The position numbers were made by a program, and so were the translations under genes. DNA of 44,975 bases from Mycobacterium sp. E1747 (GTDB taxonomy: Bacteria > Actinomycetota > Actinomycetes > Mycobacteriales > Mycobacteriaceae): positions 1 to 44,975 of the forward strand of contig NZ_LZJI01000161.1 in the NCBI RefSeq assembly GCF_001667775.1, written 5' to 3'. Under the pieces are notes generated by a model. That model ran no database searches and was not told the DNA's origin. It saw only the letters and a list, made by a program, of their open reading frames with translations. Shown piece by piece: positions 37,162 to 44,975 of the stretch. How positions within the stretch are numbered: position 1 is the stretch's first letter; each line of letters starts with the position of its first letter.

Positions 37162-38633
37162 CCGAGATGCCGTGTCGGCCCGGCGAGCTGCGCAGCCTGT
37201 TCCTGTTCGAGGCGCTCTCCGACGAGCAGCTCGAAATGCTGTGCGCCAGCGGGCACATCGAGCATTACCAGCCCGGCCCGATCTGCGTCGAGGGCGAACC
37301 GGCCACCTGCCTGTACGTCCTGATCGAGGGCGAGCTGGCGATGTCGAAGCTCTCGGGCGGCCAGGAGATCGAGACCAACCGGACCTCACAACGCGGGGTG
37401 TATGCGGGCGCCTGGCGCGCCTTCACCGGCAACCTGGCGCATCAGAGCTACGACGCGAGCGTGTACGTCACCAAGCCGTCCAGGTTCTTCGTGCTCGACG
37501 CGCCGGCGTTCGCGAACTTCATGCAGGACCAGTTCCCGATGGCGGTCCACCTGCTCGACGGGATGGCGGTCGGCCTCGAGCGCACCCGCCGCATCATCGA
37601 CAACCGGGAGAAGCTGCTCGCGCTCGGCCAGTTGTCCGCCGGGCTGACCCACCAGCTCAACAACCCCGCGGCCGCCACCGTCCGCGCGGCCGCCGAGCTG
37701 CGCCAGCGGGTCGCCGGCATGCGCCAGAAGCTCGCCATGCTCGCCGACGGGACCGTCACCCCCGAGGCGCTGCGGGCACTGGTGCGGCTGCAGGAAGAGG
37801 TCGCGGCGCAGGTGGCCAAGTCGGCGTCGGTGAACATGACCGCGATCGAGACGGCCGACCTGGAGGACGCCGTCGGCGAATGGCTGGAAGACCATGACGT
37901 CGAGGGCGGTTGGGACATCGCGCCGACGTTCGTCGAGGGCGGCATCGACACCGATTGGCTGGAGCGCATCGCGGCGGCCACCGAGGAGCTCGGCGCGTCG
38001 ACCTCGCTGGAGAAGGCCATCCGCTGGCTGACCTACACCGTCGAGGGCGAGCTGCTGCTGAATCAGATCCTGGAGGCGAGCAAGCGGATCTCGGCGCTGG
38101 TCGCCGACGCCAAGCAGTATTCGCAGATGGACCGCGCCCCCTTCCAGGTGGCCGACGTCCACGAACTGCTGCACAGCACGCTCACGATGTTCGCCGACCG
38201 GCTGGGCCCCCATTCGAGCGCCGACGCCAAAGTCCAGGTGGTCAAGGAATTCGACAAATCGCTTCCCCAAATCCCTTGTTACCCAGGCGATCTCAATCAG
38301 GTATGGACCAACATCATCGACAACGCGCTCGCCGCGATGCGCGACGAGGGCGGCACCCTGACCATCCGCACCGGCCGGCAGGGCAACATGGCCCGAATCG
38401 AGATCGCCGACACCGGGCCGGGAATCCCCGACGGCGTGCGGGATCGCATCTTCGAACCGTTCTTCACCACCAAGCCGTTCGGGGAAGGCACCGGCCTGGG
38501 GCTGGACCTGGCGTTCAACATCGTCGTCAAGAACCACCGGGGCGACCTGCGAGTGGAGTCCGTGCCCGGCGACACCCGGTTCATCGTGCTGCTGCCGCTG
38601 GAAGTCCCGCCGGCCACGGAGCCCGCGGAATAG
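37158..38633 (+). CDS. Cyclic-nucleotide-binding-domain sensor histidine kinase
   Basis: 491 aa from ATG 37158 (ATGA overlap); the earlier frame is antisense noise. Residues about 10-130 form a CRP-type cNMP-binding fold (SLFLFEALSDEQLEMLCAS, CVEGEPATCLYVLIEGEL). Because GAWRAF replaces the usual phosphate-binding cassette, ligand binding is uncertain. The H-box is LSAGLTHQLNNPAAA (His about 165), then a long helical linker. The ATPase domain has the N-box WTNIIDNALAAM, G1 DTGPGIPDG, F-box FFTTKPFGEGTGLGL. There are no membrane helices, so it senses a cytosolic signal. The adjacent receiver fusion is its likely partner. Confidence 0.9.
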   Translation: MTEMPCRPGELRSLFLFEALSDEQLEMLCASGHIEHYQPGPICVEGEPATCLYVLIEGELAMSKLSGGQEIETNRTSQRGVYAGAWRAFTGNLAHQSYDASVYVTKPSRFFVLDAPAFANFMQDQFPMAVHLLDGMAVGLERTRRIIDNREKLLALGQLSAGLTHQLNNPAAATVRAAAELRQRVAGMRQKLAMLADGTVTPEALRALVRLQEEVAAQVAKSASVNMTAIETADLEDAVGEWLEDHDVEGGWDIAPTFVEGGIDTDWLERIAAATEELGASTSLEKAIRWLTYTVEGELLLNQILEASKRISALVADAKQYSQMDRAPFQVADVHELLHSTLTMFADRLGPHSSADAKVQVVKEFDKSLPQIPCYPGDLNQVWTNIIDNALAAMRDEGGTLTIRTGRQGNMARIEIADTGPGIPDGVRDRIFEPFFTTKPFGEGTGLGLDLAFNIVVKNHRGDLRVESVPGDTRFIVLLPLEVPPATEPAE

Positions 38634-38662
38634 CCGCATCACCCGCCCGGTTGGGAACAACC

Positions 38663-39493
38663 ATGACCAAGCCCAACCTCGGCCGGTTCGGATCGTTCGG
38701 ACGCGGCGTGACACCCCAGCAAGCCAAAGAAATCGAGTCCCTCGGCTACGGGGCCGTTTGGGTGGGCGGTTCCCCGCCCGCCGAGCTGGCCTGGGTGGAG
38801 CCCCTGCTCGAGGCCACGACGACGTTGCAGGTGGCCACCGGCATCGTGAACATCTGGACGGCGCCCGCCGGGCCGGTGTCCGAGTCGTTCCACCGCATCG
38901 AGGCGGCCTACCCCGGCCGCTTCCTGCTGGGCATCGGCGTCGGGCACCGCGAGGCCATCAGCGAGTACCAAAAGCCCTACGACGCCCTGGTGAGTTACCT
39001 GGAGCGGCTCGACGAGTACGGCGTTCCGGCCGACCGGCGCGTGGTGGCGGCCCTGGGCCCCCGGGTGCTGAAGCTGTCGGCCGAACGCGCCGCAGGCGCG
39101 CACCCCTACCTGACCACCCCCGAGCACACCGCGCGGGCGCGGGAGCTGATCGGGCCGTCGGCGTTCCTGGCGCCCGAACACAAGGTGGTGCTGACCACCG
39201 ACGCCGAGCAGGCGCGCGCCGTCGGCCGCAAGGCGCTCGACATCTACTTCAACCTGGCCAATTACCGCAACAGCTGGAAGCGGCTTGGCTTCGCCGAGGA
39301 CGAGGTCGTCCGCCCGGGCAGCGACCGGCTGGTCGACTCCATGGTGGCCTACGGTACGCCGGAGGCGATCGCGGCCCGGTTGAAAGAACACCTCGACGCG
39401 GGCGCCGACCACGTGCCGGTGCAGGTCCTGACCAAGGATGAAAACCTGGTGTCGGCGTTGGCCGAATTGGCGGGGCCGCTCGGACTGAGCTAG
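38663..39493 (+). CDS. LLM-class F420-type oxidoreductase, copy 1
   Basis: 276 aa from ATG 38663 (GGGA seven bases upstream). Luciferase-like TIM-barrel: GRFGSFGRGVTPQQAKEIESLGYGAVWVGGSP at the N-terminus, LQVATGIVNIWTAP, and the cofactor-region motif YPGRFLLGIGVGH. Such proteins usually reduce or oxidise substrates with coenzyme F420. It has strong similarity to the next gene throughout. It has a one-domain length without large insertions. The substrate is unknown. It lies 29 bases after the kinase gene. Confidence 0.85.
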   Translation: MTKPNLGRFGSFGRGVTPQQAKEIESLGYGAVWVGGSPPAELAWVEPLLEATTTLQVATGIVNIWTAPAGPVSESFHRIEAAYPGRFLLGIGVGHREAISEYQKPYDALVSYLERLDEYGVPADRRVVAALGPRVLKLSAERAAGAHPYLTTPEHTARARELIGPSAFLAPEHKVVLTTDAEQARAVGRKALDIYFNLANYRNSWKRLGFAEDEVVRPGSDRLVDSMVAYGTPEAIAARLKEHLDAGADHVPVQVLTKDENLVSALAELAGPLGLS

Positions 39494-39514
39494 CAGACTA
39501 GGGAGGGGACGTAC

Positions 39515-40381
39515 ATGACCGAGGCAGTAGCACTCAAACCCGACCTGGGCCGGTTCGGCGTATGGCTGCCCAGCCGATCCATCACCGGAGAACTGGCGGC
39601 TCGAATCGAGTCGCTGGGCTACGGCGCCGCCTGGATCGGCGGCTCGCCGGACGCGGAGCTGTCGTGGGTGGAGCCGGCCCTGGCGCAGACCACCTCGCTG
39701 CAGCTGGCCACCGGGATCGTCAACATCTGGACGGCGCCGGCCCCGGCCGTCGCCCAGTCCTTCGAGCGCATCGAAAAGGCTTATCCCGGAAGGTTTTTGC
39801 TTGGGGTGGGCGTCGGGCACGCCGAGCACACGCAGGAGTACGTCAAGCCGTACGACGCGCTGGCCTCCTACCTCGACGAGCTCGACGCCGCGATGGTGCC
39901 CACCAGCCGCCGCGTGCTCGCCGCGCTCGGGCCGCGCATGTTGCGGCTGGCGGCCCAGCGCAGCGCCGGCGCACACCCGTATCTGACCACGCCGGAACAC
40001 ACGGCCAAGGCCCGCGAACTGGTCGGCAGTTCCGTCTTCCTGGCGCCCGAACACAAGGTGGTGCTCACCACTGACGCGGAGCACGCCCGCGCCGTCGGGC
40101 GCAGGTACGCCAACTCCTACCTGGGCCTGAGTAATTACGTGAACAACTGGCTGCGGCTCGGGTTCACCGAAGCCGACGTCCACAAGCCGGGCAGCGACCG
40201 GCTGATCGACGCGGTGGTGGCCTACGGCACCCCGGAGGCCATCGCGCACCGACTCCGCGAACACCGCGACGCCGGGGCTGACCACGTAGCCGTCCAGGTG
40301 CTGGACAGCCACGACGACGACGCGCTGATTTCGGCGCTGAGCGAACTGGCCGGGCCGCTGGGGCTGAGTCGCGGCAGCTGA
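39515..40381 (+). CDS. LLM-class F420-type oxidoreductase, copy 2 (Rv3463 homologue)
   Basis: 288 aa from ATG 39515 behind a strong GGGAGGGG site. It has the same landmarks as copy 1 (ARIESLGYGAAWIGGSPDAEL, LQLATGIVNIWTAPAPA, YPGRFLLGVGVGHAEHT, HPYLTTPEHTAKARELVG). Its length and its place next to rmlB match Rv3463 (285 aa), so this is the ancestral copy and copy 1 is the extra one. The two are separated by 21 bases and are probably co-transcribed. Confidence 0.87.
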   Translation: MTEAVALKPDLGRFGVWLPSRSITGELAARIESLGYGAAWIGGSPDAELSWVEPALAQTTSLQLATGIVNIWTAPAPAVAQSFERIEKAYPGRFLLGVGVGHAEHTQEYVKPYDALASYLDELDAAMVPTSRRVLAALGPRMLRLAAQRSAGAHPYLTTPEHTAKARELVGSSVFLAPEHKVVLTTDAEHARAVGRRYANSYLGLSNYVNNWLRLGFTEADVHKPGSDRLIDAVVAYGTPEAIAHRLREHRDAGADHVAVQVLDSHDDDALISALSELAGPLGLSRGS

Positions 40382-40395
40382 CCGATCCACTCGGT

Positions 40396-41403
<1,008 letters not shown>

Positions 41404-41404
41404 G

Positions 41405-42013
41405 ATGAAGGTTCGCGAACTCGACATCCCCGGCACATGGGAGATCACCCCTGCCCTTCATGGCGACTCCCGGGGCCTGCTCTTCGAGTGGCTCACCGAT
41501 CACGACTTCACCGGCTTCGCCGGTCACCGCTTGGACGTCCGGCAGGCCAACTGTTCGGTGTCGTCCGCCGGCGTGTTACGCGGCCTGCACTTCGCCCAGG
41601 TTCCCCCCAGCCAGGCCAAATACGTGACCTGCGTGTCCGGCTCGGTATTCGATGTGGTGGTCGACATCCGTGTGGGCTCACCCACCTTCGGCCAGTGGGA
41701 TTCGGTACTGCTCGACGACCTGAACCACAAGACGATCTACATCTCGGAGGGCTTGGCGCACGGCTTCCTTGCGCTCCAGGACAATTCGACGGTGATGTAC
41801 CTGTGCTCGGCCGAATACAACCCGCAGCGCGAACACACCATCTGCCCCACGGATCCGGCGCTCGCGATCGACTGGCCGCTGGTCAACGGCGCTGCACCCA
41901 ACTTGTCCGACCGCGATGCGGCTGCCCCAAGCTTCGACGAGGTCCGTGCCTCGGGCCTGCTGCCGACCTGGGACGAGACACGGCGGTTCATCGACGCCAA
42001 GCGCGAGGGATAG
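41405..42013 (+). CDS. rmlC: dTDP-4-dehydrorhamnose 3,5-epimerase
   Basis: 202 aa from ATG 41405, the M. tuberculosis length. A cupin epimerase: DSRGLLFEWLTDHDF, RQANCSVSSAGVLRGLHFAQ (catalytic His region), AKYVTCVSGSVFDVVVDIR, and the Tyr-containing MYLCSAEYNPQREHTICPTDP. It acts after RmlB in dTDP-rhamnose synthesis. An upstream ATG at 41384 would add seven residues and overlap rmlB. rmlD is not in this window. Confidence 0.96.
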   Translation: MKVRELDIPGTWEITPALHGDSRGLLFEWLTDHDFTGFAGHRLDVRQANCSVSSAGVLRGLHFAQVPPSQAKYVTCVSGSVFDVVVDIRVGSPTFGQWDSVLLDDLNHKTIYISEGLAHGFLALQDNSTVMYLCSAEYNPQREHTICPTDPALAIDWPLVNGAAPNLSDRDAAAPSFDEVRASGLLPTWDETRRFIDAKREG

Positions 42014-42251
42014 CCGCGAACACGGGGCCGTCGCGGGACGATCCGGTCGCGGAGTCCGCGGAGAAATTCGTGGCGGCGTCTGCCGATCGCTTTTGCACAA
42101 CCGACACGAGCGACGTTATGCCTCACCACATATGGGGCAGCGGCGTTTTGCCACCGAGAAATCCCTCGGGTAGCGTGAATTCGCCCGCTCTGGCGATCTG
42201 TGACGATACGACGACACCCGCAGCGCCCTACGCGGACCACTGGGGAGGCGG
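42014..42251 (+). other. Intergenic region between rmlC and the acyltransferase gene
   Basis: 238 bases with no gene. It is somewhat richer in A and T in its second half (e.g. GTGACGATACGACGAC), and the acyltransferase ribosome site GGGGAGGCGG is at its end, so an independent promoter for that gene is likely. No clear -10/-35 pair is visible. Confidence 0.4.
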
Positions 42252-43388
42252 ATGAAACTCGGGCAGGTATTCGATCCGCGCAACAACGCACTGAATGCGT
42301 GGCGCTTGGCCCTGGCCGCGGAAGTGATCTTCTGGCACACGTTCTCCGCCAGGAGTCACCTCCCGTCGTCCAGGGCGGTGCTGCAGCTCCTCCTTTGCAT
42401 AGGGGTGGACGGGTTCTTTGCGATCTCCGGATTCCTGATCACCGCGAGTTGGCTGAGCAACCCGCGGATCCGCGAGTATCTCGCCGCTCGAGCTCTTCGC
42501 ATCCTGCCCGGTTTCTACGTTTGCCTGCTGGTGACCGCGTTCGTGATAGCTCCGATCAGCGTCGCGATTCAAGGCGGGTCGCCCACCAAACTCATTTCAT
42601 CGGGCGCGCCACTCGAATACGTGCTGAAGAACAGCGCCGTGGCGTTGGTCAAATTCGATATCGGTGGCACTCCGCGCGGCATTCCCAACGCCGGGATGTG
42701 GAACGGTTCGCTGTGGTCCCTCATTTGGGAAATCATGTGCTACCTGGTCGTCGCGGCCATCGGGATCGTCGGACTCGCCAAGTATCGGTGGGTTTCCCTC
42801 GCGATCCTGTTACCGGCGACGGTCGGGGCCGCGATGCTGCCGCCGTTGAGATTTCCCGATGTCCTGAATCAACACGAGGGCAGCGGCGGCGACGTCCGCA
42901 CCGCCCTGCTCTTCTTGATCTGCCGCTCGGCGATCATGTTCGCGGCCGGGGCGTTCCTGTATCAGTGGCGAGACGTGATCCCCGCCCGATGGTGGCTCGT
43001 CGCGGTGAGCGTCGCCATCGTCCTGGCGGCCGGTTCACTCCCCGACTACCGGGTCGTCGCCGCCCTGCCGCTGGCCTATGCCGTCGTCGTCTCGGGGGCG
43101 TTGATCCACAACAGACGGCTGAGGCTGCGCACCGATCTGTCCTACGGCGCCTACATCTACGCGTATCCCACTCAGCAACTGCTTGCCGTCAGCGGACTTC
43201 TCAGCCTGCCTTCGATGGTGTTCACGCTCGTCGTGGCGGCGGCCACCTTGCCCCTTGCCGCGGCGAGCTGGTTTTTTGTCGAGAAGCCGGCGAGATCTCT
43301 CAAACATCGCTTCAAGAGCAGGTCGGCCGCCGCCCCCGACGGTACGGGCGGCGATCGGCGCACCCAAGAGGCACCGGATACCGCCTAG
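42252..43388 (+). CDS. Acyltransferase-3 (OafA/NodX-like) membrane protein
   Basis: 378 aa from ATG 42252. Ten or so membrane helices. The family marks are NAWRLALAAEVIFWHTFSAR, with the catalytic-type His in the first helix, and FFAISGFLITASWLSNPRIREYLAARALRILPGFY, with the conserved R/RxxRI motif. It likely moves acetyl or another short acyl group onto a sugar, glycan or lipid at the membrane. Next to rmlBC a cell-wall or glycolipid target is plausible, but the substrate is not shown. The C-terminal tail is polar. Its last 77 bases overlap the convergent membrane gene at 43312. Confidence 0.9.
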   Translation: MKLGQVFDPRNNALNAWRLALAAEVIFWHTFSARSHLPSSRAVLQLLLCIGVDGFFAISGFLITASWLSNPRIREYLAARALRILPGFYVCLLVTAFVIAPISVAIQGGSPTKLISSGAPLEYVLKNSAVALVKFDIGGTPRGIPNAGMWNGSLWSLIWEIMCYLVVAAIGIVGLAKYRWVSLAILLPATVGAAMLPPLRFPDVLNQHEGSGGDVRTALLFLICRSAIMFAAGAFLYQWRDVIPARWWLVAVSVAIVLAAGSLPDYRVVAALPLAYAVVVSGALIHNRRLRLRTDLSYGAYIYAYPTQQLLAVSGLLSLPSMVFTLVVAAATLPLAAASWFFVEKPARSLKHRFKSRSAAAPDGTGGDRRTQEAPDTA

Positions 43389-43737
43389 CTGCCAGCTCCC
43401 CCGCCCACAACAGCACCGCCAGCACCTCCGCGGTCACGGTGATCGCCGCGTGCGGTGCCGGTTCCCAGCCTCGCTCGACAAACCCCTGCAGCCCAATGGT
43501 CCTGGATAGGGTGAACGCGACCAGCGATCCGCCCGCCACGGCGGCCGCGGCCCACCGGAGCCATTCGGGACCACCGAGCAGCATCAGCAGGGCGATGGCG
43601 AACGAGGCGCTGGCCTGAACCAGAAAGGCCGCACCGATGTCCGGAATGTGGCGGTAGCCATGGACATACAGGTAGGCGTGGCTGAAGGCGCTGACGGCCA
43701 GTGACACGGCGAGGCCGATGCGAAACAGCAGGGTCAT
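43312..43737 (-). CDS. Four-helix membrane protein
   Basis: 141 aa from ATG 43737, which overlaps the metallophosphoesterase stop by ATGA (43734-43737). Four hydrophobic segments: FRIGLAVSLAVSAFSHAYLY, GAAFLVQASASFAIALLMLL, WAAAAVAGGSLVAFTLS and ITVTAEVLAVLLWAGELAA. Size and layout resemble DoxX-like or copper/cytochrome-associated small membrane proteins, but I cannot assign a family. A histidine and tyrosines lie in the first loop (HAYLYVHGYRHI). The upstream part of the longer frame is antisense noise. It is the third gene of the cupredoxin operon. Confidence 0.75.
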   Translation of the reverse strand: MTLLFRIGLAVSLAVSAFSHAYLYVHGYRHIPDIGAAFLVQASASFAIALLMLLGGPEWLRWAAAAVAGGSLVAFTLSRTIGLQGFVERGWEPAPHAAITVTAEVLAVLLWAGELAARRYPVPLGCADRRPYRRGRRPTCS

Positions 43738-44651
43738 TGCAGGGCCTGCTCTTTCAACGCCAGGACGGTCTGGCCCCTGGTGTAACTCACCTCGCGGATG
43801 CCGAGCGCGTCGCGGAGCTTGCCGGCGGGCAGCGTGACCGGCTTGGGCGCGGGCCCGTCTCCGGGCTTCGGCAGCGGGTACGCGGTCGTCGTCCCGCTGT
43901 AGAACGTCAGCGCGCCCTCGGTCTTGGAAAACAATTGGTGCACATGCCCGTTCAGGCAGGTGACCGACGAGAACCGGCGCAGGTAGGACAGCGCCTGGGT
44001 TGCGTCGTCGGTGCCCCAGCCCCAGTTCGGGTACATCGCGAACAACGGGATGTGGCTGAACACGATAATGGGGGTGTCGCTCGACAGCCGCGCGACGTCC
44101 TTCTCGACGAACTCCAGCTGCTCGGAGCCCAGATGCCCGAGTTTGTGCAGGTTCAGCGTGTTGACCAGCGCTATCGCGTGGACTCCCGCAATGTCGAAGC
44201 TGTACCAGCCGTCGCCGACGGACCCGGCGCCGAAGGCGCTGCGGTACTTCTGGCCCGCGTCGTCCACCGAGTCGTGCTCCCCGGGCACGGTGAACACATG
44301 CGGTGTCTTCAAGGCGGTCATCATCTGCTTCACCTGGTCGAACTGCTCGGGACTCGACAGGTGCGTGAGGTCGCCGGTGTGGACCACGAAATCCGGTGTG
44401 TAGCCAAGGTTGTTGACCCGGTCGATCGCGTGGGCGAACGTGCCGGTGACGTCCGGGTTGGACGCGCCGGTGAAGCCGATATGGCTGTCGCTGATCTGCG
44501 CGAACCGCAGGGCGGGCCGGGCGTGGGTGTGCTCGGCCGCCGCGCCGGCGACCTGCGAAATCACCTCGCCGCCAACCACGGAGAAACCGACCGCCGCGCC
44601 GAACCACGCCGTGTGCCGCATCAGCTGGCGGCGACTCATGTTCGGGTTCAT
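43734..44651 (-). CDS. Tat-exported metallophosphoesterase
   Basis: 305 aa from ATG 44651, overlapping the cupredoxin stop by ATGA. The N-terminus SRRQLMRHTAWFGAAVGFSVVGG is a twin-arginine signal. The calcineurin-type metal sites are all seen: QISDSHIG, HTGDLTH, VPGEHDS (Glu in the usual Asn position), FSHIPLF and NGHVHQ. It hydrolyses phosphomono- or diesters outside the membrane; the substrate is unknown. Tat export fits a protein that folds with its metals in the cytoplasm. It is coupled to a copper-type protein and a small membrane protein. Confidence 0.88.
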   Translation of the reverse strand: MNPNMSRRQLMRHTAWFGAAVGFSVVGGEVISQVAGAAAEHTHARPALRFAQISDSHIGFTGASNPDVTGTFAHAIDRVNNLGYTPDFVVHTGDLTHLSSPEQFDQVKQMMTALKTPHVFTVPGEHDSVDDAGQKYRSAFGAGSVGDGWYSFDIAGVHAIALVNTLNLHKLGHLGSEQLEFVEKDVARLSSDTPIIVFSHIPLFAMYPNWGWGTDDATQALSYLRRFSSVTCLNGHVHQLFSKTEGALTFYSGTTTAYPLPKPGDGPAPKPVTLPAGKLRDALGIREVSYTRGQTVLALKEQALQ

Positions 44652-44975
44652 CGCGTCACCACCACGGTCCCGTGCATCATCGGGTGAATCGAGCACACGT
44701 AGTCGAAAGTGCCCGGGTCGGTGAAGGTGTGGCTGAAGGTGGCCCCCGTCCCCATCCCGGGCGAATGGAACGAACCGTCGCTCGCGGCCACGGTGTGCGG
44801 CTCTTCGTCGCGGTTGGTCCACGTGACCGTGGTGCCCGCCGCGATGGTCAAGGTGGCCGGCGCGAACGCGAAGCCGTCGATGTTGACCTGGTTGCCGTTC
44901 GCCGGCGCGGTGGCAGACACCGAACCCATGGACATGCTGGGGCTGGAGCCGGCGGCGGGCCGCGACGCCGAGCAG
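44648..44975 (-). CDS. Cupredoxin-type lipoprotein, 5' end cut by the window edge
   Basis: At least 109 aa. The first ATG within the window (44935) is not the real start, because the frame continues to the window edge with CSASRPAAGSSPSMSMGS. The cysteine so placed looks like the acylated residue of a lipobox. The rest is a plastocyanin/azurin-like fold: VNIDGFAFAPATLTIAAGTTVTWTNRDEEPHTV, then FTDPGTFDYVCSIHPMMHG. The type-1 copper ligands are His (EEPHTV), Cys and His (VCSIH) and a following Met. It probably carries electrons or copper at the outer face of the membrane. It heads a three-gene ATGA-coupled unit. Confidence 0.85.
   Translation of the reverse strand, partial: CSASRPAAGSSPSMSMGSVSATAPANGNQVNIDGFAFAPATLTIAAGTTVTWTNRDEEPHTVAASDGSFHSPGMGTGATFSHTFTDPGTFDYVCSIHPMMHGTVVVTR

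Noticed and set aside
37386..38714. 442-codon minus-strand frame over the kinase gene
   Set aside because: Antisense shadow of the histidine kinase motifs.
38639..40390. 583-codon minus-strand frame over the two LLM genes
   Set aside because: Shadow frame; the repeated blocks in it only reflect the duplicated LLM genes on the other strand.

Overview
The window is high-GC actinobacterial chromosome. Gene content, protein sequences and gene order point to a slow-growing, non-tuberculous Mycobacterium, possibly of the M. avium complex; the species is an inference. The backbone follows the M. tuberculosis order from alr (Rv3423c) to rmlC (Rv3465), without the IS/PPE-rich block that separates alr from gadB in that species.

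Positions 1-1040 are abnormal. An alpha/beta hydrolase, expected on the minus strand directly downstream of alr, is broken into a fold-back. Its first ~60 codons read out of alr on the minus strand. A second copy of part of that N-terminus plus the gene body reads on the plus strand. The two share a perfect 77-bp inverted repeat (1-77 / 805-881) that touches the first base of the window. An assembly or amplification chimera at a contig end is the simplest explanation.

Positions 1038-10903 form a long minus-strand run: glmS, four DUF4436-like membrane proteins in tandem (one with an internal deletion), a multi-TM protein, nnrD, gadB and alr. It joins aminosugar synthesis, NAD(P)HX repair, glutamate decarboxylation and D-alanine supply. 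A 579-bp AT-richer gap (10904-11482) precedes a 73-aa orphan gene and a leaderless hydrolase. Minus-strand genes then lead to glmM: two ESX-associated-type proteins and a lipoprotein/helical-protein pair absent from this position in M. tuberculosis. Next come rplM-rpsI and a full ESX-4 type VII secretion locus (esxU, esxT, Rv3446c homologue, eccC4, eccD4, mycP4, eccB4), followed by two cutinase-like hydrolases.

Positions 30507-35223 carry the translation/transcription block infA, rpmJ, rpsM, rpsK, rpsD, rpoA, rplQ, truA on the minus strand. Beyond infA the plus strand carries an accessory signalling pair: a response-regulator/thioredoxin-reductase-like fusion and a cyclic-nucleotide-domain histidine kinase, joined by an ATGA overlap. 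Two tandem F420-type LLM oxidoreductases, rmlB-rmlC (dTDP-rhamnose for the arabinogalactan linker) and an acyltransferase-3 membrane protein follow. A minus-strand operon ends the window: a cupredoxin lipoprotein cut by the window edge, a Tat-type metallophosphoesterase and a four-helix membrane protein.

Several plus-strand genes show a TANNNT hexamer exactly six bases before a GTG or ATG start, the geometry of mycobacterial leaderless transcripts. No tRNA, rRNA, CRISPR array or insertion sequence was seen.
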